Shown here: piece by piece, positions 52,584 through 61,412 of the stretch
How the letters are laid out: the number at the start of each line of letters is the position of its first letter
Position numbering within the stretch: position 1 is the stretch's first letter
Assembly (NCBI RefSeq): GCF_023278365.1
Contig: NZ_CP075338.1
Span: 2,790,001-2,854,000, forward strand
Direction of reading: 5' to 3'
Source of the DNA: Epilithonimonas zeae
GTDB lineage: Bacteria > Bacteroidota > Bacteroidia > Flavobacteriales > Weeksellaceae
Length of the DNA: 64,000 nt
Notes under the pieces: generated by a model
Told to the model about the DNA's origin: nothing
Seen by the model: the letters and a program-made list of their open reading frames with translations, nothing else
Database searches by the model: none
Made by a program: the position numbers and the translations under genes

Positions 52584-53482
52584 TATTTCAGCTTAAGATT
52601 TTTATTTTGTGGTGGCAAAGGCACATAACCGTCATCATTAATCACTTTTGGAAACTCGTGGTTCTGCCATCTAGTTTTGGCGTCTTCTATGATTTCTCTT
52701 GAAGTTCCAACGAAATTCCAATAGATATATCTGGGTTCCGGAAACGGTTCGCCTCCAAATATATAAACTGTAGAATCCGGTTTTAAGGTAAAATGACAAA
52801 GTTTGGAATCTTTCGCAATCAGGATGTGTTTCGGGTTATAAAGATTGCCTTCGCTTTCGATATTACCTTCCAGGATGTAAAGCGACGATTCTCCAAAAAG
52901 ATAATCACCGAGAACAATTTCGCGGTCTTCCTGAAGTGTATTTTTGACTTCCAAAAAATACAATGGCGAATAAACAGGAACGGGAGATTTACGTCCAAGG
53001 ATTTCGCCAGCTATCAGTTTATAATTTACCCCATTGTCTATCCAATGTGGGATATCTTCTTTGTTGATGTGGAAAAACTCGGGTTCCATTGTTTCCAATT
53101 CTTTCGGAAGTGCTACCCAAATCTGCAATCCGTGAAGATGTTTGTCGGTGGTTCTTAGGTATTCTGGTGTTCTTTCAGAATGGGCGACACCTTTTCCGGC
53201 GGTCATCCAGTTCACAGCACCTTCTTTGATTTCGATTTCCGTGCCGATGGAATCTCTGTGCATAATGCTTCCCTCGAACAAGAATGTCAAAGTGGAAAGC
53301 CCAATGTGTGGATGCGGCGGAACATCCATATTTTCGTAATCTTTGAGCGCAGCCGGTCCCATATGATCAATAAACACAAATGGTCCAACACTTCTCTTCT
53401 GAGAAAATGGCAACAATCTGCCAACCAAAAAGTTACCAATATCCGCAGCACGCTCTTCGATTATCATCTCAATATTTGACAT
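52583..53482 (-). CDS. Pirin family protein
   Basis: 299 aa double-cupin protein. The N-terminal cupin has FVFIDHMGPA and PPHPHIGLSTLTFLFEG (Fe-binding His residues), then HSERTPEYLR. The C-terminal pirin domain shows GDYLFGESSLYILEG and YIFGGEPFPEPRYIYWNFV. Pirins are Fe-binding proteins, some with quercetinase activity or redox-regulatory roles. Cytoplasmic. Coupled to the GLPGLI gene. Confidence 0.93.
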   Translation of the reverse strand: MSNIEMIIEERAADIGNFLVGRLLPFSQKRSVGPFVFIDHMGPAALKDYENMDVPPHPHIGLSTLTFLFEGSIMHRDSIGTEIEIKEGAVNWMTAGKGVAHSERTPEYLRTTDKHLHGLQIWVALPKELETMEPEFFHINKEDIPHWIDNGVNYKLIAGEILGRKSPVPVYSPLYFLEVKNTLQEDREIVLGDYLFGESSLYILEGNIESEGNLYNPKHILIAKDSKLCHFTLKPDSTVYIFGGEPFPEPRYIYWNFVGTSREIIEDAKTRWQNHEFPKVINDDGYVPLPPQNKNLKLK

Positions 53483-53561
53483 AATTTCATTTTTAAATTT
53501 GATTTAAAATTAAGGATTTTCATCTAACTATTTACACTTTTGATTTACCGTTGAATCGCAT

Positions 53562-53694
53562 GCAGCCCCACTTGAGCGGAAATCCTTTTTTGCGTGTACA
53601 AATATCTATTTTGATGTGGAATCTTCGTGCAAAAAAGATTGACTTCGTCGAACCACTTCGTTAGGTTTGGGAGCGGAAGGCGGATTAAGCTGCC
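53562..53694 (+). repeat. Dispersed intergenic repeat, copy 1
   Basis: Left end GCAGCC then CTTGAGCGGAAATCCTTTTT, right end GGGAGCGGAAGGCGGATTAA then GCTGCC. The same two ends, in inverted orientation, are found at 58132-58212 with a much shorter centre. The centre here is about 85 bases of AT-rich sequence. Confidence 0.75.
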
Positions 53695-53749
53695 CGAATC
53701 ATCATTATCATTAAGTGTTATTTTGGCAGAGAAAAGGCTGGTTTTTACA

Positions 53750-53781
53750 TTGTATAGTTTCTGACTAAATGATTACCTTTG
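53750..53781 (+). promoter_or_regulatory. Promoter for rseP
   Basis: TTG at 53750-53752, a 21-nt spacer and TACCTTTG at 53774-53781 (exact -7 consensus), 25 nt upstream of the rseP ATG. Confidence 0.6.
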
Positions 53782-53806
53782 ACAACTATAATTTTAAAAC
53801 GTATTA

Positions 53807-55315
53807 ATGGAATTAGCATTAAAGATATTTCAGTTTATCCTGAGCATTTCTATCCTTGTAACTTTACACGAAATCGGGCACTTCCTGCCGGCGAAATGGT
53901 TTAAAACCAAAGTAGACAAATTCTTTTTATTCTTTGACCCTTATTTTTCCATCTTCGCAATGAAGAAAATCAATGGAAAATGGCAATATAAATTCTTTAC
54001 AAAAAATCAGCCTACTGAAGAGGAGGTTGAAATCAACGGGAAAAAAGTAACGCAACCGATTGATGTTTCTGCACTTCCAGACAGTGACTGGAGAAAGCAT
54101 GAAGGTGTGAAATACGGCATCGGATGGTTGCCAATGGGCGGTTATGTGAAAATTGCCGGAATGGTGGACGAAAGTATGGATACAGCTCAGCTTTCCAAAC
54201 CGGCTGAACCTTGGGAGTTCCGCGCAAAACCGGCTTGGCAAAGATTGATTATTATGTTGGGTGGAGTGACTGTAAATTTCTTTTTGGCATGGGCAATTTA
54301 TTCTTCTCTTTCTTATTTCACAGGAGAAACGTTTCACGATAATGCGAAATTCGAAAACGGAATCGCAGTTTCTGATGCTGGAAAAAAAATGGGCTTAGAA
54401 ACAGGAGATAAAATCCTGAAAATAGACGGAAAACCTGCAGAAAGAATGGAAACCTCAACCGTTAATATGCTTTTTGCTGATAACGTAACTGTTCTAAGAG
54501 GTGGAAAAGAAGTGACTTTCCCAATCAATGAGGATGGTGTAGCTGAAGTTCTACACGCTAACGAGGCAAAACTTTATTTTATGAATCGTTTTCCTGCTGT
54601 GGTAGACACTTTAACTCCAAATATGCCGGCAATAAAAGCTGGATTACAAAAAGGCGACAAAATTGTTGGCGTCAACGGACAGAAAACGGAATTTTACGAC
54701 CAAGTTACGGATGCTTTAAAGGCAAATAAAGGTGGAGAAATCAGTTTGAATATTATCAGAAATGATCAACCCCTTACAATCAATGCTAAAGCAACTCCGG
54801 AAGGAAAATTAGGATTTGGTCCTAACTTCCAATTGGCTCAGAGTTATCTGAACAAAAGCGAGACAACCAAAAATTATTCTTTTCTGGAAGCCATCCCAAG
54901 AGGGTTTACAAGAACTATTGATGTTTTGACAATGCAGGTGAAACAGTTTAAAATCATCTTTAACACCAAAACACAAGGTTATAAAAAGGTTGGAGGTCCT
55001 ATCGCCATCGTAAATAATATGCACGTTGAAAAAAGCAAGGATGGAAGCCTTTCTATCGATTGGGAGTTTTTCTGGGGCTTTACAGCGATGTTCTCTGTTT
55101 GGTTGGCATTCCTTAATTTGATTCCAATTCCAGGATTAGATGGTGGTCATGTCTTGTTTACATTGTGGGAAATCATCACAAGAAAACCAGTTCCGCAGAA
55201 AATTTTGGAAAATGCGCAAATGGTAGGTGTAATTTTCTTATTAGGCCTTATGGCGTTAATCTTTGGAAATGATATAGTTAAGGTTGTAGCGCAATTTTTT
55301 AGTCAAAAAAATTAA
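53807..55315 (+). CDS. rseP: RIP-type site-2 metalloprotease RseP
   Basis: 502 aa intramembrane zinc protease of the envelope stress response, cleaving anti-sigma factors or remnant signal peptides. Active site H21-E22-x-x-H25 in the first helix and a second metal ligand D445 in PGLDGGHV. Two PDZ domains lie in the periplasmic region (around residues 180-260 and 265-340). Proline-rich NLIPIPGLDG near the end is typical. Preceded by a good promoter, and the tRNA-Asn gene follows. Confidence 0.95.
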   Translation: MELALKIFQFILSISILVTLHEIGHFLPAKWFKTKVDKFFLFFDPYFSIFAMKKINGKWQYKFFTKNQPTEEEVEINGKKVTQPIDVSALPDSDWRKHEGVKYGIGWLPMGGYVKIAGMVDESMDTAQLSKPAEPWEFRAKPAWQRLIIMLGGVTVNFFLAWAIYSSLSYFTGETFHDNAKFENGIAVSDAGKKMGLETGDKILKIDGKPAERMETSTVNMLFADNVTVLRGGKEVTFPINEDGVAEVLHANEAKLYFMNRFPAVVDTLTPNMPAIKAGLQKGDKIVGVNGQKTEFYDQVTDALKANKGGEISLNIIRNDQPLTINAKATPEGKLGFGPNFQLAQSYLNKSETTKNYSFLEAIPRGFTRTIDVLTMQVKQFKIIFNTKTQGYKKVGGPIAIVNNMHVEKSKDGSLSIDWEFFWGFTAMFSVWLAFLNLIPIPGLDGGHVLFTLWEIITRKPVPQKILENAQMVGVIFLLGLMALIFGNDIVKVVAQFFSQKN

Positions 55316-55335
55316 AAAAAGTTGTCCAAAAATTT

Positions 55336-55365
55336 TTGGAAGTATAAAAAAAGTTTCTATATTTG
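55336..55365 (+). promoter_or_regulatory. Promoter of the tRNA-Asn gene
   Basis: TTG at 55336-55338, a 19-nt spacer and TATATTTG at 55358-55365: a full match to the Bacteroidota promoter pattern, 26 nt before the tRNA. Confidence 0.8.
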
Positions 55366-55391
55366 CACACGCTTAAAGCAAATGGAAACAT

Positions 55392-55466
55392 TCCTCTTTA
55401 GCTCAGTTGGTTAGAGCATCTGACTGTTAATCAGAGGGTCGCTGGTTCGAGCCCAGCAAGAGGAGC
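55392..55466 (+). tRNA. tRNA-Asn (anticodon GTT)
   Basis: Acceptor stem TCCTCTT / AAGAGGA, D arm with GCTCAGTTGGTTAGAGC, anticodon stem TCTGA / TCAGA with anticodon GTT at 55426-55428, T arm with GGTTCGAGCC. The 3' CCA is not encoded (bases after the discriminator are CAAAA). A hairpin terminator follows. Confidence 0.97.
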
Positions 55467-55467
55467 A

Positions 55468-55496
55468 AAACCACTAGATTAGTCTAGTGGTTTTTT
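55468..55496 (+). terminator. Terminator after tRNA-Asn
   Basis: AAACCACTAGA (55468-55478) pairs with TCTAGTGGTTT (55483-55493), followed by TTT. Confidence 0.88.
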
Positions 55497-55535
55497 GTTT
55501 TTATGTACTTCTTGTTTTCTTTAAAAATCTAATAT

Positions 55536-56129
55536 TTATTTTCTCGCTTTGGATTTTAGTTTTTTGATCCAAATAAAAAGAGCACAGAATAAAATAAACA
55601 AGACAATTAAAAGGCCAGAATTGACCAATACCTGATTCAATCCGAATTTTGATACATCTACAAACGGATAAGGATAAAAACCTGAATAATATCCACGAAT
55701 GAGGATGTAAAACAAATACACCAAAGGAAATATCAACCATTTCGGAATTTGATGATAATTAAGCTTATTATCCTCGTACAAATACCAATAAAGAATCGCT
55801 AATCCTGGAATGACGGAATGTAAGAGTTCATCAACAATCATTTGAAGTCCTGTCGGGCTCCAAGTGTGTCTCAAAAGAATCTGATAGACCAAGCCAACAA
55901 TGGTGATGTAAACAGTAATAGGTGTTAAAATCCTGATTGTCTCCTTTTTGAACGTTTGAATAGAAAATGAAATCGCTAAAATCATATTAGTCAAAATCGT
56001 GAAGTAACTGAAAAACCGAATGACAGATTCAAGTCTGGAAATGGTTCTTGATTCCATCATCAAATAAAACTGTAGAATCACCGCTATCCATCCTAAAATC
56101 GCAAGAAATAACGCCAGTTTCTGTTTCAT
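55536..56129 (-). CDS. Pr6Pr-family membrane protein
   Basis: 197 aa with six membrane helices. The Pr6Pr signature is visible: FFSYFTILTNMILAISFSI in the second helix region and SPTGLQMIVDELLHSVIPGL, then WLIFPLVYLFYILIRGYYSG. Homologous to FAR-17a/AIG1-type proteins; function in bacteria unknown. Followed upstream on the same strand by the DUF3667 gene (12-nt gap), so the two are co-transcribed. Confidence 0.85.
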   Translation of the reverse strand: MKQKLALFLAILGWIAVILQFYLMMESRTISRLESVIRFFSYFTILTNMILAISFSIQTFKKETIRILTPITVYITIVGLVYQILLRHTWSPTGLQMIVDELLHSVIPGLAILYWYLYEDNKLNYHQIPKWLIFPLVYLFYILIRGYYSGFYPYPFVDVSKFGLNQVLVNSGLLIVLFILFCALFIWIKKLKSKARK

Positions 56130-56141
56130 AATTCGATTAAT

Positions 56142-56882
56142 TTATAATGACATCACAACTATAAAGATTAAAACCGCTAATCCAACCAAAATAGTCATAA
56201 TCAAATGACTGAAAATTGACCTAACAATAATATTTATCGGTTTCATTGGTTTGAAAAACTGAAGATTCGTCCAAAAGTGCAATCCCAAATCAATCAAATA
56301 GACAATCAGCATTACCGTTCCGATATTGAGAGAATGTTTGACCAGGAAAATAAACGGTAAAAAGACAATCTGAACAATCAGCCTTTGCCCGGCTTTGTAA
56401 GTATTCAGAACCAGGTATTCCACAAAATTATAACCTTTGTTATGAAAGCAAATCCAGGTTCCCATCGTGTATAAAGGAATAGTCGCCAAAGTTACCCAAC
56501 TGAAATGTGACAAAAACCATTCATCAAGGTTCAAAGATTTTCCCGAACCAATATCAGATTTCAAAGATTCTTCTGATGCTGAGAATAAATTGATGTGAAG
56601 CCAATGACAAAGCAAAATATAAAAGCCTGTCAATATCAGAACAAACGAAAATGGCGTGACGTAATTCACTCTTTTTCCTTCCAAATAATCTCTGATAGCA
56701 TCTCCCGGTCTTAGAAATAATTGTTTGATCGTATAAAACAAACCAGCATTGATGTGAAAAAGACTGTGCGTTAGTTGATGTCTCAGATAATGAAAATTGA
56801 GTCTTTTGGTTTCCGCAGTTTGTCCGCAGTGATTACAGAATTTCCCTTCAAAACGATGACCACAGTTCTTACAAATTTTCAT
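56142..56882 (-). CDS. DUF3667 zinc-ribbon membrane protein
   Basis: 246 aa. A short zinc ribbon at the N-terminus, CKNC and CNHC (C4, C7, C16, C19), then RHQLTHSLFHINAGLFYTIK and FLRPGDAIRDYLEGKRVNY, the DUF3667 core, then four to five membrane helices. Function unknown; the ribbon faces the cytoplasm. It lies 11 nt after the glycosyltransferase gene and 12 nt before Pr6Pr. Confidence 0.88.
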   Translation of the reverse strand: MKICKNCGHRFEGKFCNHCGQTAETKRLNFHYLRHQLTHSLFHINAGLFYTIKQLFLRPGDAIRDYLEGKRVNYVTPFSFVLILTGFYILLCHWLHINLFSASEESLKSDIGSGKSLNLDEWFLSHFSWVTLATIPLYTMGTWICFHNKGYNFVEYLVLNTYKAGQRLIVQIVFLPFIFLVKHSLNIGTVMLIVYLIDLGLHFWTNLQFFKPMKPINIIVRSIFSHLIMTILVGLAVLIFIVVMSL

Positions 56883-56893
56883 AATCGATTAGT

Positions 56894-58102
56894 TTACTTC
56901 TTGTTTTTCTCCTCAATCCACCGACTCATATATTTTGTCGAATTCAACTGATGATGTTGTAGGATTTTTCCGAGATAATTTTCTGTCCGATGATTTTCCA
57001 GATGATTCTCAATTTTAGAAATTTTTTCCCAAAACTGATTAACATATAACTTCTTATCAAAAACTTCATTCAAAATCTCAAAAGCATTTTCATTAGCTTG
57101 CTTCCAAACCGATTCATTTTGATACAACTCAATTGCCTTTTCTGTAAATTTCTCGTCAGAATCCTCGATAAAACCATTCCAAGGCAAATCTTTGTGCATT
57201 GCTTCTGCACCAATAGAACTTGTAACATTCGGCAAACCAAATTTCATACTTTCCCAAAGTTTACCTTTCAAACCTGCCCCAAACGGAATCGGAGCCAACA
57301 AAACTTTGTATTCATTAAAAAGTGATTTAACATCGTCCGCTCTTCCTTTTACCACAAAACCTTCTTTATCATTATGCAGTTGATAAACTTTATCAGAAGC
57401 ATAGGCACCATAAATATGAATTTCAGCTTCCGGAAGTTGTTTTCGGATTGATTTCCAAATGGATTTCAGTTTCAGAACCGTTTGCCAATTCGGTTCGTGG
57501 AGGAAATTCCCGACACTTACAAAATGTTGTCTTTCTTGAAAAGCAGTCTTGTTTTTCTCAATCTTTTCAGTCAAAAACGGAATGTAAAACAGAATATCAG
57601 GATTGATTTTAAACTTCTCTGTCAGCAATTGATATTCAAATTCCGAAATAATCAATGACAAATCACAACGCAAAATCGAAGCGATTTCTCTCTTGAAAAC
57701 ATCATTAACAAGATCATCATTACTAACTTCCCTTTTCTCAAAAAAAGCTTTCCGTCTAGCTTCTCTAAGGAAATGCAAATCTTCAGTATCAATGATTTTC
57801 AAAGCATTGGGACAATTTTCAGAAACGCGCCAGCCAAATTGTTCTTCGGTCACATAACGGTCAAAAAGCACAATGTCAGGATTGAGTTTTTTTATTTTTT
57901 CATCAAAACTTTCGTTATTGATTTCGATTTTTTGGATTTCGATTTTTTCTGAAAATTCGATGTTATTGGAAGCCGTCAGAAACGTGATTTTATAATTAAC
58001 TTCCGAGAATAGTTGGATGAGCTGCATCATTCTGTGACCTGCTGCAGTAGAAGCCGGCTCCGGAATAACGAGACCAATAATGACAAGGTGTTTCACAATC
58101 AC
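56894..58102 (-). CDS. Glycosyltransferase (GT-B fold, family-4-like)
   Basis: 402 aa. The C-terminal half has GT4-type motifs: FVSVGNFLHEPNW, HIYGAYASDK and LLAPIPFGAGLKGKLWESMK, then FGLPNV, with the nucleotide-sugar-binding Glu. The N-terminal half has VIPEPASTAAGHRMMQLIQL. Start is GTG (58102); a second GTG lies two codons downstream. The sugar donor and acceptor are unknown. First gene of a three-gene leftward unit with DUF3667 and Pr6Pr. Confidence 0.87.
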   Translation of the reverse strand: MIVKHLVIIGLVIPEPASTAAGHRMMQLIQLFSEVNYKITFLTASNNIEFSEKIEIQKIEINNESFDEKIKKLNPDIVLFDRYVTEEQFGWRVSENCPNALKIIDTEDLHFLREARRKAFFEKREVSNDDLVNDVFKREIASILRCDLSLIISEFEYQLLTEKFKINPDILFYIPFLTEKIEKNKTAFQERQHFVSVGNFLHEPNWQTVLKLKSIWKSIRKQLPEAEIHIYGAYASDKVYQLHNDKEGFVVKGRADDVKSLFNEYKVLLAPIPFGAGLKGKLWESMKFGLPNVTSSIGAEAMHKDLPWNGFIEDSDEKFTEKAIELYQNESVWKQANENAFEILNEVFDKKLYVNQFWEKISKIENHLENHRTENYLGKILQHHQLNSTKYMSRWIEEKNKK

Positions 58103-58131
58103 AAAAATAGAGATTCTTTATTGATTATTTT

Positions 58132-58212
58132 GGCAGCTGTATCCGTCTTCCGCTCCCAATCTTTTCACTCCACTTCGTTGCGTAAAAAGGATTTCCGCTC
58201 AAGCCGGGCTGC
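58132..58212 (-). repeat. Dispersed intergenic repeat, copy 2
   Basis: On the minus strand: GCAGCCCGGCTTGAGCGGAA, then ATCCTTTTT, a centre with CAACGAAGTGGAGTGAAAAG, then GGGAGCGGAAGACGGATACA and GCTGCC. Same ends as 53562-53694, in the opposite orientation, with a shorter middle. Confidence 0.75.
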
Positions 58213-58310
58213 GGATTCGGCATTCAATCAACATTTGTCATCAAACAATTACTTTGTCATTCCGTTTAATAATCATTCATTTTCAAAAAAATAAATGCTA
58301 ATTTTGATGT

Positions 58311-59351
58311 ATGCGAATAGAAAACGAAATCAAGTTAGGGTTCAAAGATGTGATGTTTCGTCCGAAGCGTTCCACACTCAAATCCCGTTCAGAAGTGACA
58401 ATAGAAAGAGAATTCACTTTTCTACATACTCAGAAAAAATGGAGTGGCGTTCCGTTGATAGCAGCCAATATGGATACGGTCGGAACTTTCGAAATGGCGG
58501 AAGCACTTTATAAAGACAAAATCATTACAGCCATTCATAAGCATTATTCTGTACAGGAATGGTCTGATTTTCTGAAAGATAAAACCGATGACTTCTACCA
58601 ATACATTGCCTTGAGTACGGGAACCGGAAAAGCGGATGAAGAGAAAATCAAAACAATTCTGGATGCCAATCCTAAAATCCAGTTTTTGTGTATTGATGTG
58701 GCTAATGGTTATTCGGAACATTTTGTAGAGTTCGTGAAAAAAGCACGTCAGAATTTTTCTGATAAAATCATTATAGCAGGAAATGTTGTAACCGGCGAAA
58801 TGGTGGAAGAATTGATTTTGGCCGGAGCTGACATCATCAAAGTTGGAATTGGCCCGGGTTCCGTTTGTACAACCCGTGTAAAAACAGGAGTCGGTTATCC
58901 TCAACTTTCAGCCATTATCGAATGTGCTGATGCAGCACACGGTTTGGGCGGCCAAATCATCGGTGACGGTGGTTGTAAAGTACCTGGAGACGTTGCAAAA
59001 GCATTTGGCGGCGGTTCAGATTTCGTAATGTTAGGAGGAATGTTCGCCGGACACGACGAAAGTGGCGGTGAACTCATCACAGAAAACGGAAAAACCTTCC
59101 GATTATTCTACGGAATGAGTTCTCAAACAGCAATGGATAAACATTCCGGAGGTGTTGCAGAATATCGTGCTTCCGAAGGAAAAACGGTTAAAGTTCCTTA
59201 CAAAGGTCCGGTTGCAGAAACGGTAAAAGATATTTTAGGAGGCGTTCGTTCGACTTGTACTTATGTTGGTGCTTCGAAGTTGAAAGAATTGTCTAAAAGA
59301 ACAACTTTTATACGTGTTCAAGAACAGGAAAATCAAGTTTTTAACGGATAA
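58311..59351 (+). CDS. guaC: GMP reductase
   Basis: 346 aa TIM-barrel enzyme of the IMPDH/GMPR family, reducing GMP to IMP with NADPH in purine salvage. GMPR-type motifs: the opening [41 protein letters not shown] with catalytic C186, and [13 protein letters not shown]. No CBS domains, which supports GMP reductase over IMP dehydrogenase. A -7 box TAATTTTG ends only 4 nt before the ATG, so a leaderless mRNA is possible. Followed after 3 nt by a DUF1835 gene. Confidence 0.95.
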   Translation: MRIENEIKLGFKDVMFRPKRSTLKSRSEVTIEREFTFLHTQKKWSGVPLIAANMDTVGTFEMAEALYKDKIITAIHKHYSVQEWSDFLKDKTDDFYQYIALSTGTGKADEEKIKTILDANPKIQFLCIDVANGYSEHFVEFVKKARQNFSDKIIIAGNVVTGEMVEELILAGADIIKVGIGPGSVCTTRVKTGVGYPQLSAIIECADAAHGLGGQIIGDGGCKVPGDVAKAFGGGSDFVMLGGMFAGHDESGGELITENGKTFRLFYGMSSQTAMDKHSGGVAEYRASEGKTVKVPYKGPVAETVKDILGGVRSTCTYVGASKLKELSKRTTFIRVQEQENQVFNG

Positions 59352-59354
59352 CTT

Positions 59355-60083
59355 TTGGAAAATATCTTTCACATAACCAATGGCGATTATCTCGCTGAAG
59401 AATTGAAGAAAACTTCAATTGAAGGTGAACTTATTGTTTGTCGAGAAGCTTTGGTTTCTGGGAATTTGAAAGCTGATTCATTAGAAGAATTTTGGGAAGC
59501 AAGAGCCAAATCAGTTTCTCAGGATTACAATGTTTCCAAGGAAAGTTACTATGAAAAATCCGTTTCGGAATTTGAAAAAATTCTGAATATTCCTGAAGGT
59601 TCCGAAGTTAATCTTTGGTTTGAAGATGATTTGTTTTGTCAGGTCAATTTGTGGTTTTGTATTTCATTGCTTTCAAATAGAAATGATTTAAAAATCTATC
59701 GGGGTTTTCCGAAAATAAACAATCATTGGAAAGGCTTTTCAGATTCTGATAATTCGGATTTAGAAGAGTCATTGAAATCAAGAGTTCTATTTAATAAAAA
59801 TGATATCGAATTAACTCTGAATCTTTGGAAAGCCTATCAAAATAATGACATAGATTCTTTGAAACAATTATCTGATAATCAATCAAATTGCTTCCATTTT
59901 TTGAAGGAAGTTACTGATGCTTATATCCACATAAAGCCAGAAAATTTCATTAGGAATCAAATCGAAAACGGCTTGAAAGATTTTGATTCGGTTTTTAAAA
60001 AATTTCAGGAAGAATTAGGGATTTTTGGTTTTGGAGATATGCAGGTCAAGAAGTTTTATGAAAAAGTTCTAAGCGAGAAATAA
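59355..60083 (+). CDS. DUF1835-domain protein
   Basis: 242 aa, cytoplasmic. DUF1835 features near the N-terminus: IFHITNGDYLAEELKK and GELIVCREALVSGNL, then SEVNLWFEDDLFCQVNLWF. The domain is of unknown function. The start is TTG (reading MENIFHITN), 3 nt after the guaC stop, so the two are translated as a pair. No catalytic motif is obvious. Followed by a bidirectional terminator. Confidence 0.85.
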   Translation: MENIFHITNGDYLAEELKKTSIEGELIVCREALVSGNLKADSLEEFWEARAKSVSQDYNVSKESYYEKSVSEFEKILNIPEGSEVNLWFEDDLFCQVNLWFCISLLSNRNDLKIYRGFPKINNHWKGFSDSDNSDLEESLKSRVLFNKNDIELTLNLWKAYQNNDIDSLKQLSDNQSNCFHFLKEVTDAYIHIKPENFIRNQIENGLKDFDSVFKKFQEELGIFGFGDMQVKKFYEKVLSEK

Positions 60084-60086
60084 ACA

Positions 60087-60114
60087 AAACCGGCCGAATT
60101 TTGGCTGGTTTTTT
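60087..60114 (+). terminator. Bidirectional terminator between convergent genes
   Basis: AAACCGGCC (60087-60095) pairs with GGCTGGTTT (60103-60111) with one G-T pair, followed by TTTA. Confidence 0.8.
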
Positions 60115-60115
60115 A

Positions 60116-60688
60116 TTAAAGATTATCTAGTTCCCTTCTCAATGCAATCGAAGCTTTTTTAACTTCTTCTGACCAATCATCGGCGGCATTTCCGTCTGCA
60201 CCGTCAGAAATATATTTCAGGCATAGAAAATCGATTCCTTCCTGCTCTGCAACTTTCGCCAATGCAAAAGCTTCCATATCGATGACATTATATTCAGGAT
60301 TGATATGTTCCATTTCGAATTGGTCTCCGGAACCGCATATCCCATTAGGGAGATTTTCTATAATTAATCCATATTCCAGGAGAATTGGTTCATTGGAAAA
60401 TGGTGTTTCAAATTTCCGAAAACCTAAAGCTCTGACATCCATATCTCTCTGAATAAAACGACAGCAATTCACAACGCTTCCTCTGTCAAAAGTTGTACTT
60501 CCGGCAGTTCCCAGATTGACAATCAAATCCGGCTTCACTTCCTGAATAGCTTTTGTCAGATTATAAGTCGCTTTAACTTTTCCTATTCCTACAAAGACTT
60601 TATTGTAATTTTCAAATTCATTTGCTGCTTCGGATTCCAAAGCAAAAACCAATAAAATATTGCTATAATTCTTTCTGTTGATTGTCAT
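60116..60688 (-). CDS. Nucleosidase of the MTA/SAH nucleosidase (PNP/UDP) fold
   Basis: 190 aa. Features of the phosphorylase/nucleosidase fold: LLVFALESEA near the start, VFVGIGKVKATYNL, LIVNLGTAGS and the active-site region VIDMEAFALAKVAEQ, with the later LKYISDGADGNAADD. It probably cleaves N-glycosidic bonds of nucleosides such as methylthioadenosine or S-adenosylhomocysteine, but it is shorter than standard MTAN (about 230 aa), so the substrate is open. Single leftward gene. Confidence 0.82.
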   Translation of the reverse strand: MTINRKNYSNILLVFALESEAANEFENYNKVFVGIGKVKATYNLTKAIQEVKPDLIVNLGTAGSTTFDRGSVVNCCRFIQRDMDVRALGFRKFETPFSNEPILLEYGLIIENLPNGICGSGDQFEMEHINPEYNVIDMEAFALAKVAEQEGIDFLCLKYISDGADGNAADDWSEEVKKASIALRRELDNL

Positions 60689-60732
60689 AATTTCTATAAA
60701 AAAAGCTTTCTGTAAAGAAAAGAAAAACGAAT

Positions 60733-60761
60733 TTGCCGGAGAACAAAAAAATGTAAATTTG
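60733..60761 (+). promoter_or_regulatory. Promoter for the paralogous envelope-protein pair
   Basis: TTG at 60733-60735, an 18-nt spacer and TAAATTTG at 60754-60761: exact match to the Bacteroidota pattern, 18 nt before the ATG at 60780. Confidence 0.8.
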
Positions 60762-60779
60762 TTTTTTTATTAAAAACCG

Positions 60780-61388
60780 ATGAAAAACACATTAATTTAT
60801 TCGCTCACTTTACTTTTTTCTTTTATGACGGTATATTTTCTGCTCAGTTTTAGAGTTTTGGAGAATACTCCAATAGGAAAATATCTTTATGATGAAAAAA
60901 TACCAATAGATTCTATCAGTATAAATCAAAATCTTGCTCCTGTGACATTACAGTCCGGCAACAAGTACGAAGATTTTGAATTGGACGAAGTTGAAGGTAA
61001 AACAATTTCTAACGAAGATTTTGAAAAATGGAAGGGAAAATATTTTTTCGAATGTATAGAAGCGCAGGGAGAAGGTCCGTATAGAGCTTTCATCGAGATA
61101 GAAGCATCTAATCCTGAAGATGTAAAAGCTTACATTTATTGTAAAGACATTGAAAATGATAAGGTAATAGAAGATGTCAGCTATCGGTTGCAAGGAAAAT
61201 TCGTTTCAAGAGGAAATGTTACAGACAGCATATTTTTCAGTCCGAAAAAATTGTACGATGGTAATAATCCTTATACGAATTATGATTTCAAACTTTACGA
61301 AAAAAATGGAAAATATTGGATAAAAACAGAGATGGTGGTTCCTGAAAATTATGAATACCCAAAATTTCCGATAACAAAATTAGATTAG
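60780..61388 (+). CDS. Membrane-anchored protein of unknown function, 202 aa
   Basis: N-terminal membrane anchor (about residues 6-24), then a beta-rich extracytoplasmic part. A motif FEKWKGKYFFECIEAQGEGP (residues 81-100) is shared in form with the next gene (LKKWKGEYYLEYFDEK). The C-terminus FKLYEKNGKYWIKTEM also has a counterpart, so the genes are paralogues. No known family is recognised. Preceded by an exact promoter; the second gene follows after 24 nt, so they form an operon. Confidence 0.75.
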   Translation: MKNTLIYSLTLLFSFMTVYFLLSFRVLENTPIGKYLYDEKIPIDSISINQNLAPVTLQSGNKYEDFELDEVEGKTISNEDFEKWKGKYFFECIEAQGEGPYRAFIEIEASNPEDVKAYIYCKDIENDKVIEDVSYRLQGKFVSRGNVTDSIFFSPKKLYDGNNPYTNYDFKLYEKNGKYWIKTEMVVPENYEYPKFPITKLD

Positions 61389-61412
61389 GCTTTTTACCTT
61401 AAAAAAACACGA

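Larger units (their letters stand above)
53483..53806. other. Divergent intergenic region before rseP, 324 bases
   Basis: Holds one copy of a dispersed repeat (53562-53694) and the rseP promoter (53750-53781). No reading frame seems real. The pirin promoter should lie at the left end, but I could not place it with confidence. Confidence 0.6.

Noticed and set aside
58295-58513. 72-codon plus-strand frame overlapping guaC
   Set aside because: Out of frame with guaC, which has full conserved motifs in the other frame.
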